From NCBI GenBank assembly GCA_017640685.1, contig JAEPQF010000007.1:1-43224 (forward strand): a stretch of 43,224 nucleotides of DNA, given 5' to 3'. Below the pieces are notes generated by a model that saw only the letters and a list, made by a program, of their open reading frames with translations, was not told where the DNA came from and ran no database searches. This DNA is from Hyphomicrobiales bacterium. Lineage in GTDB: Bacteria > Pseudomonadota > Alphaproteobacteria > Rhizobiales > HXMU1428-3. Each line of letters begins with the position of its first letter. Position 1 is the stretch's first letter. Made by a program: the position numbers and the translations under genes. Of the stretch, positions 33,992 through 43,203 are shown piece after piece.

Positions 33992-35839
33992 ATGCGTATT
34001 TTAGGTATTTCAGCTTTTTATCATGACAGCGCCGCCGCTTTAATTGAAGATGGCAATATCATTGCCGCTGCCCAAGAAGAACGCTTCACACGCAAAAAGC
34101 ATGACCCAGGCTTTCCCAAAGAAGCCATTAGTTATTGCCTAAAAGAAGCTGGTTTAACGTTAAGCGAAATAGACCATGTCGTATTCTTTGAAAAACCCTT
34201 TATTAAATTCGAGCGTCTTTTAGAGACGTATTTAGCAAGCGCTCCAGCTGGTTTCCAAAGCTTTAAAATGGCGATCCCTGTATGGATCAAAGACAAACTC
34301 TTCCAAAAAGGGAACCTAATTGAGCTTTTAGAAGAATTTGAAAATGTCAATGATGGTTCGAGTGAAATTGAAGATAAATTGCTTTTCGCTGAACATCATC
34401 AAAGCCACGCAGCCTCTGCCTTCTTCCCCTCACCCTTTGAAGAAGCCATCATCCTTACTATGGACGGTGTTGGTGAATGGGCAACAGCTTCTGTCGCCAT
34501 TGGCCGCGGCAACGAACTCACCACAGTGAAAGAAATTCAGTTCCCTCATTCCCTTGGCCTGCTTTATTCTGCCATGACCTACTACACCGGTTTCAGGGTC
34601 AATTCTGGCGAATACAAAGTCATGGGACTAGCCCCTTATGGTGAGCCTAAATATGTTGACCTGATTAAAAACAATCTTATCGATATCAAAGAAGATGGCA
34701 GCTTCTGGCTTGATCAAAGCTATTTCAATTACGCCACCGGCCTCACGATGACATCATCCAAGTTCCATGATCTCTTCGGCGCACCTCCACGCACATCAGA
34801 AGATAAAATCACACAAAGAGAAATGGATCTCGCCGCTTCCGTTCAAGCAGTGACAGAAGAAGTCATGCTGAAAATGACAGAAAACCTTGCCAAAGAATAT
34901 GGCATCAAGAACATCTGCTTAGCAGGCGGTGTTGCTCTAAACTGCGTGGCCAACGGCAAAGTTATTCGCGCTGGTAGTTTTGACAATGTTTGGGTTCAAC
35001 CGGCAGCTGGCGACGCAGGCGGTGCATTAGGTGCAGCTCTTGCCGCCTATTACGTTGAGAAAAAACAACCACGTACTGTTGGTGCAAATATGGATGCCAT
35101 GAAAGGCAGCTATTTAGGCCCAGACTACAAGCAAAGCGATATTGAAGAACGCTTAAGTAAAGCCGGTGCCGTTTTTGAAGTTTTCACAGATGAAACTGTG
35201 ATGACAGAAACAGCCAAATGCCTAGAGCAAGGTCATGCTGTTGGCTGGTTCCAGGGTCGTATGGAATTTGGCCCAAGAGCTTTGGGTGGTCGCTCAATCC
35301 TTGGTGATCCAAGAAATCCAGAAATGCAGAAAACCCTCAATTTGAAAATCAAATATAGAGAAAGTTTCCGCCCCTTCGCCCCTTCAATCATTTCTGATGA
35401 AGTCTCAAACTATTTCGAGCATGAAGGCACCAGTCCTTACATGCTAGTCGTCGCTCCTGTGAAAGAAGAGCACAGAAAAGACACATCGAAAGAAGATGAA
35501 GGCTTATTTGGCATTGAAAAATTGAACATTCCTCGCTCAACCATTCCAGCAATCACTCACGTGGATTATTCAGCCCGCATTCAAACCGTGCATGAAGAAA
35601 CCAATCCACGCTATCACGCTCTTATCACAGCCTTTAAAGAACAAACAGGCTGCCCGATTGTCGTGAACACAAGCTTTAACGTTCGCGGCGAACCCATCGT
35701 CAACACCCCAGAAGATGCCTTCCATTGCTTTATGGGCACCGAGATGGACACATTAGTTGTCGGCAATTGCTTACTTCGCAAACCAGCCCAAGACCAATCC
35801 TTAGCAGAAGATTATAAAGATAAATTCGATCTAGATTAA
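33992..35839 (+). CDS. Carbamoyltransferase (NodU/TobZ/SxtI type)
   Basis: A 615-residue protein of the NodU/TobZ carbamoyltransferase family. The N-terminal Kae1-like domain starts MRILGISAFYHDSAAALIED, with His135 and His139 in EHHQSHAASAF and the DGVGE phosphate/metal motif at 158-162. GGVALNCVANGK ends the kinase-like fold. The C-terminal YrdC-like domain shows QGRMEFGPRALGGRSILGDP and later VVNTSFNVRGEPIV. These enzymes make carbamoyl-adenylate from carbamoyl phosphate and ATP and transfer the carbamoyl group to a hydroxyl. All motifs are intact. It is last in the SGNH-SxtJ-DUF5989 run; the acceptor is unknown. Confidence 0.93.
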   Translation: MRILGISAFYHDSAAALIEDGNIIAAAQEERFTRKKHDPGFPKEAISYCLKEAGLTLSEIDHVVFFEKPFIKFERLLETYLASAPAGFQSFKMAIPVWIKDKLFQKGNLIELLEEFENVNDGSSEIEDKLLFAEHHQSHAASAFFPSPFEEAIILTMDGVGEWATASVAIGRGNELTTVKEIQFPHSLGLLYSAMTYYTGFRVNSGEYKVMGLAPYGEPKYVDLIKNNLIDIKEDGSFWLDQSYFNYATGLTMTSSKFHDLFGAPPRTSEDKITQREMDLAASVQAVTEEVMLKMTENLAKEYGIKNICLAGGVALNCVANGKVIRAGSFDNVWVQPAAGDAGGALGAALAAYYVEKKQPRTVGANMDAMKGSYLGPDYKQSDIEERLSKAGAVFEVFTDETVMTETAKCLEQGHAVGWFQGRMEFGPRALGGRSILGDPRNPEMQKTLNLKIKYRESFRPFAPSIISDEVSNYFEHEGTSPYMLVVAPVKEEHRKDTSKEDEGLFGIEKLNIPRSTIPAITHVDYSARIQTVHEETNPRYHALITAFKEQTGCPIVVNTSFNVRGEPIVNTPEDAFHCFMGTEMDTLVVGNCLLRKPAQDQSLAEDYKDKFDLD

Positions 35840-35893
35840 TCGAACAAAGTCTAACAAAAAAAACAGCAAGAAATTCCTTATACGATGAAGGAG

Positions 35894-35994
35894 TAATGCT
35901 CGCCTAGAGCATTAGGAACATAGCAAAGCCTGGCGCTTAGCGCCGCATATTGCGGTTGCAAGTGGGCAACCTAAAGCACAACAAAAAATTTAGG
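35894..35994. repeat. Chain of five short hairpins in a convergent gap
   Basis: In order: TAATGCTC (35894-35901)/GAGCATTA (35907-35914); GGCGCT/AGCGCC (35932-35944); CCGCA/TGCGG (35943-35955); GGTTGC (35954-35959)/GCAACC (35966-35971); CCTAAA (35970-35975)/TTTAGG (35989-35994). The stretch is more GC-rich than its surroundings and contains CTAGAGCATT, shared with other gaps. It could be a repeat element or a structured RNA; it is not part of any gene. Confidence 0.65.
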
Positions 35995-36041
35995 CCCGAG
36001 CGTAAGCGAGGAATAGCCGTGAGAGAGACAAAGAGTACCCT

Positions 36042-39000
36042 CTAACCTTCCTGCTCACTCTGGCCTTTCGCAACCCGACCAGCAGATAAGCTATCTTTAT
36101 AATGATTACGGTACTGCTTCATAAACACATCAAGGGTATTAATCGCTGCAATGTCTTTCGCAAGTTTCTTATAAACCTCACCATTTTTATTCACTGGCTT
36201 GGTCACCACAATAAAGGCACTCGCATCAGAGCTATTAACCATCTTATTGTAAAATTTCTTACGCAACCGCGATAAAGCAAAAGCATCTTCAGCAAGAGAA
36301 TATGAAATCGCGGCTCTTAATACATCTTTTCGCTCAAAAGGTTGCAAGACATCACTTCTGTTCCAACTGGTTCCAAGCAGCTTTTCTAATTGCTCACCAG
36401 CTTTGCCCCACTGCCGCGCATTCCAATAAGCATCAGCCTTCATGCGCTCAATTTCAGCACCCTTCATCCGATTTAGAATGTCAATAGCACCATCAACACG
36501 GCCCATCTCACTCAAAGAGCGGGCTTCTAAAACATCCCGCGCTCGCTTCACTCGATTAGGTAAATTAGGCTGGCGGGTCCGGCCAATAGTCTGCAAAGCT
36601 AAAACAGGCTTTCTATTCATCAAATGAACCATCGCGAGTTTAGCCGCCACTTGGCTACGCGCAGCACCATGCACACGTTTGGTCACTTGATGCTCTAATA
36701 ATTCAGCCGCATGGTCTAGCAAATCCACATCAATCAATCGGTCAGCAAGCATGCGGATCATCTCATCACCCTGGCGGCCAACAGGTGTCAATTCTTTAAA
36801 ATCATAAAACAAACTAAGAGCTTCTATGGGGCGCAAATCGGTTTTTCTATTTTGTAAAAACAAAGATTTAAAAACCTTCCCCATATTATCTTGAATTTTA
36901 AGCGCGCTATCATCTGTTGGAAAAGCTTTCACTGCTTGCTTCATATTGCCAAACGCCAAACGATAGTCCCCTTTATTCGCATAAAGGTCAGAGAGCATTG
37001 AAAGCATCTGTACTTCTGTCGCGTCACCCCGCCACATTAATTGCATACCCTCTAAATCAGAAATCGCCTGATCCATGGTTATTTTTTTATTGTCTAAATT
37101 GAGTTTTAAAAGATCAACCTTAGCTTGAGCCGCAATAGGCTCAACATCAGATTTCGCAACCAAGTTCAACAGATTAAACGCGTCTTCTGTTTCACCCATA
37201 TTCGCCAAATATTGACCATTTAAAAGCATGGCTTCAACATCAATGGAATCTTGCCCACTCTCGCGTGGAACAGTTTTCAAATATTCATTCATCAAAGCAA
37301 AGTTTTGCAAATTCTTGGCTGCTTTGGCAGCCGCTAATGTAAATCGGGCTCGTTGCAAATCAGGATAATAGCGCATAGCATCCTGACCATTGCGGAATTG
37401 ACGCATCGCTTCAGACCACTGCTCGAGCATCAATTTGGCCATTCCCCGCCACAAAGAGGCATGCTCATTACTATGAAGCCCACTTATCGCCAAAGAAGAA
37501 ATCGCATCTTGTGGGCGGCGCATCATCACATTGGCAGCACCCTGCAAAACGCGAAGCTCGGGCTCATTCTGCCGCTCAGGTTGTTCAAAAATAAGCCGTT
37601 GTAACATACCCAAAGCTTCAGGCGCTAATTCATTCGAAATCAAAAACCGAGCATAATCTCGCCGTGCCTTATAACGCTCATCATCTTTAGACGTGGCAAT
37701 TCGACTTTCAAAATTGCCCATCTGGTCAACAAATGAACCATTACCAGCAGATTGCCACTCATCAAAATTAATAAACCCAAGCGATGATTGTTTCTTCTTA
37801 ACGGCCTTACTAGGGCGCTGCGCTTGAGCTGGAACTGTATCATCAGAAAGGTGCAATCCAGAATGACGCGTGATCACAACTTCCTGAAATCCAACACGAA
37901 TTTCAACATCGTCTGTCTTAGGAGAAATGGCCACACCTTGCGCTGTTCCAAAGGCACTAAACTCAACCATCTCTTGCGGTTTCATCAATTGCTCAACAGG
38001 TGGATAACTTGTCACCAAACCAATACGGTCACCAATAGTTTCATCACGAAGCCAATAAATATGACTTGGTTGCTGCAAAGAAATACTGACATAGCGTTTA
38101 TTCTCAGCATTCACTTTTCGGCGCAACCGCAATGATTGCGCTTTTGCTGAAACCATATCACCAATTTTCGCGGTCCAAATAAAATTATCATACTCAAAAG
38201 CAAACAATTGTGGCTCAGTTAATTTAATTAAAATCAACTGCCCATTATTCAATCGCACTCTGCGAATATCTTTAATATATCGCGTACCGTTTTTCATAAC
38301 CTCTGAAAGATCAAGAGGTTTAAAACTATCAAACAAAATCCAAACGGTTTCACCACGAATAAAGCCGGCTGCAGCTACAGCCTCCTCAAACCGAAAAGAA
38401 ATTTCAGTATGACTTGGTAGATCTTTAACAAATACACTATCAAAGTTTTTCTCAGCACTCTTCTCAGGAGAAAGAGCTGGCAAAATTTTACCGCCATTTA
38501 AATTCTGTTTTTGAGGTTGAGCTCGTTCAATCAACGTGCCAGATTTAGCTTTAACAGCTGGCAGTCCAACACTTTCAGCATCATCACCATACATGCTCAA
38601 ATCAAACTTATCTGGATTGAAATCAGAATAAGTCGAGCGCACCATATTAATCTGGCCTTGCTCACCAGAAAATTCATTCATTTTCTTTTCTGGTTCAGAT
38701 GAAAGCAATTGAACATCTTCACGCCCAACCACATTCCCTTGATCATCAACAACACTATTCTCAAGCTGTTTTAATTGTTTTGAAAGAGCAACGTCAGAAG
38801 GAGAAATATCGACAACATAGTCTTCTCCTTCACGATAGCCCCTAACATTCGATTGCTTAGGTAATTTCAAGGTAACAATTGTTGAAGTTTCTGTTTTCGT
38901 TGAAGCAATATTAAGCAAATTCTTTGGTAAATCATGCTTCACCCGGCCGACATCAAGCTTCACAGGCTCCCCAAATGTCAACTGAACAGAGTCGCCTTTA

Positions 39001-39701
39001 CGCTCCATCTTAGAGGTAACAAACTTATTCCAGTCAAATACCAAACGTGTAAATGTTGGTAACGCCCCAACACGAATGCGCGCTGTGAAAACTTCTTTTG
39101 ACTTCTTTTTTTGTTTTAATCGTTCCTGGTTGGCAGCTTCAATTTCCGCTGCCCGTTTCGCAATGGCACGCAAAACCTCCTGAGGCAAATTAGGGGGCAT
39201 GCCCTTCCATTGTTTACCCAAAATATCAATGAAAATCTGCGTGCCAGCTTCCATGATATTCACTCTAAAGCTATCAGAAAAAGCAAGGCGAAATGCATGG
39301 CCATCGGGGTCAACCCGAGCCACACTAATATAATTCGGCATTTTGCGAATGAGATCATCTAAATTAAGGTCAACAGCTTCCTTAAATTTAAAAACGAGGA
39401 TCGTATCATCAACATCATTCTCATAAGCAGGTAAACGATCAAAATTAAGAACAAGTCTCGCATAACCACGTTTTTCAGACGCCTCTGTCTGAACCTTCAA
39501 TCCGGCCGCAAATGACGTACTATGCGACATGCTTAAAAACAAACAAATGATAACTATGTAGGAGAGAAAAGAGAAAAATTTTGAACAGCGCGCGCGCAAA
39601 CGGGATGGCCCACAACCAGTGCAGCCATTCATCAAAGAAAGACCAAAAACTTGATACACTCTTGTTGAGCTCATGGCCTTAAATGTCTTCAACTCACCCA
39701 T
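36042..39701 (-). CDS. Large periplasmic TPR protein of the flagellar region
   Basis: A 1219-residue protein. A signal-like segment (about 44-68, FFSFLSYIVIICLFLSM then SFAAG) precedes a beta-rich region with two or three AMIN-like repeats (FDRLPAYENDVDDTILVFKF, LPTFTRLVFDWNKFV, SHTEISFRFEEAV). From about residue 680 there are tetratricopeptide-like helices (ARFLISNELAPEALGML, YYPDLQRARFTLAAAKAAKN). The ATG at 39699-39701 has AAGGAG 5 bases upstream. It follows the fliL-fliM-DUF6468-motE run on the same strand, so I infer an envelope role in the flagellum, perhaps a scaffold. No specific family name is secure. Confidence 0.7.
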   Translation of the reverse strand: MGELKTFKAMSSTRVYQVFGLSLMNGCTGCGPSRLRARCSKFFSFLSYIVIICLFLSMSHSTSFAAGLKVQTEASEKRGYARLVLNFDRLPAYENDVDDTILVFKFKEAVDLNLDDLIRKMPNYISVARVDPDGHAFRLAFSDSFRVNIMEAGTQIFIDILGKQWKGMPPNLPQEVLRAIAKRAAEIEAANQERLKQKKKSKEVFTARIRVGALPTFTRLVFDWNKFVTSKMERKGDSVQLTFGEPVKLDVGRVKHDLPKNLLNIASTKTETSTIVTLKLPKQSNVRGYREGEDYVVDISPSDVALSKQLKQLENSVVDDQGNVVGREDVQLLSSEPEKKMNEFSGEQGQINMVRSTYSDFNPDKFDLSMYGDDAESVGLPAVKAKSGTLIERAQPQKQNLNGGKILPALSPEKSAEKNFDSVFVKDLPSHTEISFRFEEAVAAAGFIRGETVWILFDSFKPLDLSEVMKNGTRYIKDIRRVRLNNGQLILIKLTEPQLFAFEYDNFIWTAKIGDMVSAKAQSLRLRRKVNAENKRYVSISLQQPSHIYWLRDETIGDRIGLVTSYPPVEQLMKPQEMVEFSAFGTAQGVAISPKTDDVEIRVGFQEVVITRHSGLHLSDDTVPAQAQRPSKAVKKKQSSLGFINFDEWQSAGNGSFVDQMGNFESRIATSKDDERYKARRDYARFLISNELAPEALGMLQRLIFEQPERQNEPELRVLQGAANVMMRRPQDAISSLAISGLHSNEHASLWRGMAKLMLEQWSEAMRQFRNGQDAMRYYPDLQRARFTLAAAKAAKNLQNFALMNEYLKTVPRESGQDSIDVEAMLLNGQYLANMGETEDAFNLLNLVAKSDVEPIAAQAKVDLLKLNLDNKKITMDQAISDLEGMQLMWRGDATEVQMLSMLSDLYANKGDYRLAFGNMKQAVKAFPTDDSALKIQDNMGKVFKSLFLQNRKTDLRPIEALSLFYDFKELTPVGRQGDEMIRMLADRLIDVDLLDHAAELLEHQVTKRVHGAARSQVAAKLAMVHLMNRKPVLALQTIGRTRQPNLPNRVKRARDVLEARSLSEMGRVDGAIDILNRMKGAEIERMKADAYWNARQWGKAGEQLEKLLGTSWNRSDVLQPFERKDVLRAAISYSLAEDAFALSRLRKKFYNKMVNSSDASAFIVVTKPVNKNGEVYKKLAKDIAAINTLDVFMKQYRNHYKDSLSAGRVAKGQSEQEG

Positions 39702-39715
39702 ACGCACTCCTTGCA

Positions 39716-39738
39716 GATAAAGTTTTATTAACTTTATC
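39716..39738. repeat. Inverted repeat upstream of the TPR gene
   Basis: Perfect 9-bp arms GATAAAGTT (39716-39724) and AACTTTATC (39730-39738) with a 5-base loop, immediately upstream of the ribosome site of the TPR gene. It could be an operator or a leader hairpin that affects translation. Confidence 0.6.
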
Positions 39739-39906
39739 GGGCATCTCCCAGTCTTCTTGGAACTGAAGTCTAGCTAACAGTGTGGCAGTGTTTCCTTAAA
39801 AACCTCTTTAATATTTAGGTAAAATTGCAAAAATCATGAGGTTAAAGGCTTAAATATTAAGACTTTTTGGTCATTCCTTACTGATTTTGATTTCTCAAAA
39901 CTTCTT

Positions 39907-40698
39907 TTATTGATTTTTCTCAGCCGGTTTATCATCCTGAACAGAAGGTAAATCATCTGTTTTAAAAGTTTCATTCGTTGCAACCATTTGATCTTTTTTC
40001 ACAAGCATCAAAGTAAGTTCACGCGCTTTTTCTGCATTCATCTTTGCCAGGATTTGTGAACCCGCCGCCGCTTTCATTGAACGCATGAGATCAACCAAAA
40101 TCGGCATCTTCAATCCATTAAAAATCTTAGCGGCCTCTTTAGGCTTCATAGAGGTATAAATTTTAACCAGCCTTTGATATTGCTCATCGTTTAAAACATC
40201 TTGCTTTTTAAGCTTTCTTTGAATGCGTGCTTCAAGCTTTTTAAGTTGTTTAATCCGCTCATCAATTTGACGCTCAGCAGCTTTTAGTAAGTTTTCCTTT
40301 AAACCAAGCTCAGCTTCACGCTTATTCAGCGCCTTGCGTCTTTGCGCAAGGCTTTCCAACAGATCAAGTTCTGAAGAAGAAGACTTAATATTCGTCTTTG
40401 CAACATTATCTGGCTTTAACTGATTAGGACCCTGATTTTGAGCCGTCTTTTTCTCAGCGTCTCCCTTTTGATCCGTTTTCTTTTCGGCCGCTTTTTTATC
40501 CTTTTCAGCTTCCGTTTTTTGTGCTTTTTCTTTGTTTTTCGAAGCCGCATCTTCTTTGGGCTGAACTTCTTGAGCATTCAATGCAACAGAGCCAGTAATC
40601 ACTGATCCACTATCAGCAAAAATAAAAGCAGCACTTTTTAAAAGCAGTAAACATGTGCACGCAAAGACAACCAATTGTAACAATCGAAAATTATTCAT
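39907..40698 (-). CDS. MotE-like flagellar chaperone protein
   Basis: A 263-residue protein with one N-terminal membrane helix (about 6-28), then a lysine/glutamate/glutamine-rich low-complexity linker (about 45-98). A coiled coil (RRKALNKREAELGLKENLL ... KLEARIQRKLKKQ) leads to a C-terminal MgtE-N-like domain, YQRLVKIYTSMKPKEAAKIFNGL, with the KP-AA-IF pattern. This matches MotE, a periplasmic chaperone for the flagellar motor protein MotC in rhizobia. The ATG at 40696-40698 is used because an in-frame TTG at 40728 lies inside the previous gene. It starts 7 bp after the DUF6468 gene. Confidence 0.85.
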   Translation of the reverse strand: MNNFRLLQLVVFACTCLLLLKSAAFIFADSGSVITGSVALNAQEVQPKEDAASKNKEKAQKTEAEKDKKAAEKKTDQKGDAEKKTAQNQGPNQLKPDNVAKTNIKSSSSELDLLESLAQRRKALNKREAELGLKENLLKAAERQIDERIKQLKKLEARIQRKLKKQDVLNDEQYQRLVKIYTSMKPKEAAKIFNGLKMPILVDLMRSMKAAAGSQILAKMNAEKARELTLMLVKKDQMVATNETFKTDDLPSVQDDKPAEKNQ

Positions 40699-40705
40699 CT
40701 GCCAA

Positions 40706-41308
40706 TCACTTTCTATTCTGATCAACAAAGGCCGGCATGCCTTGAGCTGTCATCTGAGGTTGTTGCACTTGTTGAGGATTGTTCAAAGCGGTTTGAGTAA
40801 GGCCTTCTTGGGCCTGATCATATGAGCGCTCTTGTTCATGACCTCTTGATAAATTTGAAGGTGCGAAACTTTCTTGACCAAAGCCTAATTTCTGACGCTT
40901 CAATTGTTTAGAAATTTCCATCTGATCTGAAGACACAGCCTTTGGATGCAGCATAGTTTCCATTGATTTAAGCGCATTCATATCGACTTCCGAAAACTTC
41001 TTTGCGATATCTCTCAGCTCTTTACTTTTTTCAAGGTTAAGTCGCAAGTCTTCACTGGTATGGCGCGCCGCTTCCATTTGACCAGCTATCTGCCCTTCAA
41101 CATGAAGGGCCGTTCGGCGCATTTCACTGATGGCTTTTTCCGCCCGTTCTGAAGATCGGTTTAATTCACTAATCACCTGCCGAATACCACTTTGGTCAGT
41201 CCGCAAAGCAGTTAGCTTTGAATTAACAATAAAACAATAGCTAATAGTCACAACGAGCAAGATCACCATAATCAGCTCAATAACGATACTTAAAGTTGAT
41301 CCAATCAT
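40706..41308 (-). CDS. DUF6468 flagellar-region membrane protein
   Basis: A 200-residue protein with one N-terminal membrane helix (about 7-28) followed by a long coiled-coil region (RTDQSGIRQVISELNRSSER, EKAISEMRRTALHVEGQIAG) and a Gln/Asn/Pro-rich tail. This is the DUF6468 pattern seen between fliM and motE in alphaproteobacteria. Its role in the motor is unknown. It starts 3 bases after fliM, which indicates coupling. Confidence 0.82.
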   Translation of the reverse strand: MIGSTLSIVIELIMVILLVVTISYCFIVNSKLTALRTDQSGIRQVISELNRSSERAEKAISEMRRTALHVEGQIAGQMEAARHTSEDLRLNLEKSKELRDIAKKFSEVDMNALKSMETMLHPKAVSSDQMEISKQLKRQKLGFGQESFAPSNLSRGHEQERSYDQAQEGLTQTALNNPQQVQQPQMTAQGMPAFVDQNRK

Positions 41309-41311
41309 AAC

Positions 41312-42475
41312 TTACCCTTGCTCCCCAATCACAGGCTCAGGAGCCAAAATCGGTTGCTCCAATCCTCCTTTTAATTTTAAGGCCATCTTGCCGTTTGATT
41401 GCCCCACAAACCCCTTAGAAAGATTAATACCACTGCTGCGCAACTGCACAGGATCATCCGCACCACAAGTCATAGGCAAGGTTTGTCCAACTTCAAGATT
41501 CATAATCTTATGCAAAGGCACTTCAAATTCATCTAAAACAACATCCAACGGCACTTCCGTGTTCCAAATTTCATTGGCCAAGTGTCCCTCCCAAATTGGG
41601 TCACGGCCAAATTTTTCACCCATAAAGCCTTGCAATAATAAATGACGAATTGGCTCAATGGTGGAATAAGGAAGAAGGATCTCAACACGTCCCCCTCGAT
41701 CTTCCATATCAATACGCAAACGCACCACAATCGCTGCATTTGCAGGCCGTGCAATGGTTGCAAAACGAGGGTTAGTTTCTAATCTTTCCAGTTCAAATTT
41801 AACAGGGTATAACGGTTGAAACGCTGTTTCAGAATCTTTCAAAATCACTTCAACCATACGAGAAACAAGAGTTGTCTCAATTGTTGTGTAAGGCCGACCT
41901 TCAACCCGAACAGCGGGTGAACTACGCCCACCAAGCAAAATATCAACAATCCCATAAATCAAACCAGAATCAATAGTGATAAGCGCCAAATTATCCCATT
42001 GAACAGCGCGATAAACCGCAAGCATCGCTGGCAAAGGAATTGAATTAAGGTAATCGCCAAACCGCATAGAGGTGATGGTATCAAGACTTACTTCCACATT
42101 GTCAGAGGTAAAATTACGAAGAGACGTTGTAAGTAATCGCACCAAACGATCATAAACAACCTCAAGCATTGGCAGTCTCTCATAAGAGACCATAGCAGAA
42201 TTAATAATCGCCCGAAGGCCACTAGTATCATTTAGCGAGCGTTCATCAAGATCAAAACCAAGAAGGTTATCAATCTCATCCTGATTAAGAATGCGCTCAC
42301 TGCCACCCTGATCTCCCCCTTCTTCATCAGATGGTTCACCAACCATAGCCGCCCACTGGGCCGCCATATCACTATCGAGACCATCAAGTGCTTCTGTATC
42401 GACTTCATCAGTATCATCAAGCGCAGCACCCCACGCTGCGGCCATAGCATCCTGATCTAGATCTTCATCTGACAT
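41312..42475 (-). CDS. fliM: Flagellar motor switch protein FliM
   Basis: A 387-residue switch protein of the flagellar C-ring that binds phospho-CheY and sets rotation. The CheY-binding motif ILNQDEIDNLLGF lies at 62-74 rather than at the N terminus. It is preceded by an acidic extension with two related segments (DAMAAAWGAAL near 9-19 and DMAAQWAAM near 36-44). The middle CheC-like domain and C-terminal SpoA-like domain (LPMTCGADDPVQLRSSGINLSKGFVG) follow. It is 12 bp downstream of fliL. Confidence 0.96.
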   Translation of the reverse strand: MSDEDLDQDAMAAAWGAALDDTDEVDTEALDGLDSDMAAQWAAMVGEPSDEEGGDQGGSERILNQDEIDNLLGFDLDERSLNDTSGLRAIINSAMVSYERLPMLEVVYDRLVRLLTTSLRNFTSDNVEVSLDTITSMRFGDYLNSIPLPAMLAVYRAVQWDNLALITIDSGLIYGIVDILLGGRSSPAVRVEGRPYTTIETTLVSRMVEVILKDSETAFQPLYPVKFELERLETNPRFATIARPANAAIVVRLRIDMEDRGGRVEILLPYSTIEPIRHLLLQGFMGEKFGRDPIWEGHLANEIWNTEVPLDVVLDEFEVPLHKIMNLEVGQTLPMTCGADDPVQLRSSGINLSKGFVGQSNGKMALKLKGGLEQPILAPEPVIGEQG

Positions 42476-42487
42476 AAAGGTTAAGTC

Positions 42488-43003
42488 CTACTGAACGATA
42501 ATTTCTTTAAACAAAATCCGATTAACTCGGCTTGGATAAACAGCCAAATTAATCCGCTTTAATAATTCTTCTTTTAATCGATAAATACCTTGAGAGCCTT
42601 CAAGGTCTTGGGCCCGCAGTTCACGTAAATAAACTTGAAACAAATCAAGCACACGCGGTAAGTTTGGCTGCATGGCTTCTGCCACTGAAACATCAGCAAC
42701 TTCCAAAGCGATTTTCATCTTTAAATAGTGAGCACGTTGCTCCTTACTGCTTAAATTAACAACCATCTCTGGTAGTTCATGATAATAAGCCGGCTTAGCT
42801 GGAGGCGGTGCATTTTCAGCCAATTCAGCTTCTTCTTCGCCACCAAGCAGCCCCATCATTGACGCACCAAAATAACCACCACCACCTAGGAGCAACAAAG
42901 CAACAGGCGCTATGATGAAAAGTAACTTACTTTTCTTTTTTGGTTCACCCTCTTCACCAGCATCTGCTTCTGCTTCAGAGTTTTCATCATCCGTTTCGGC
43001 CAT
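42488..43003 (-). CDS. fliL: Flagellar basal body protein FliL
   Basis: A 171-residue inner-membrane protein from the ATG at 43001-43003. A 24-residue acidic cytosolic head (MAETDDENSEAEADAGEEGE) precedes one membrane helix at 26-50 and a periplasmic FliL domain (HELPEMVVNLSSKEQRAHYL, ... RINLAVYPSRVNRILFKEIIV). FliL rings support the stator units. A longer frame to 43078 adds an unusual hydrophobic head without a good ribosome site and was rejected. It is the first gene of the fliL-fliM-DUF6468-motE unit. Confidence 0.95.
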   Translation of the reverse strand: MAETDDENSEAEADAGEEGEPKKKSKLLFIIAPVALLLLGGGGYFGASMMGLLGGEEEAELAENAPPPAKPAYYHELPEMVVNLSSKEQRAHYLKMKIALEVADVSVAEAMQPNLPRVLDLFQVYLRELRAQDLEGSQGIYRLKEELLKRINLAVYPSRVNRILFKEIIVQ

Positions 43004-43203
43004 TTTCCGCAACCAACCCCTTAAAACTAATAGAAGAATCACCGCGCAAAGCGGTCCCAAGTCTAGTTCTATCCCCATTAGAGTTAATGAAAAGTTGCCA
43101 AATCTTAAAAAGAGGAAATATCTGCCCAGTCAATTTTGCCGCCTAACAACTATTGCATAACCACAGCAACAGCTAAGATATTGATTTTTATAAATAATTT
43201 TTC

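Noticed and set aside
43004-43078. 25-residue hydrophobic extension of FliL
   Set aside because: It would add a second membrane segment not found in FliL and has no better start signal than the internal ATG.
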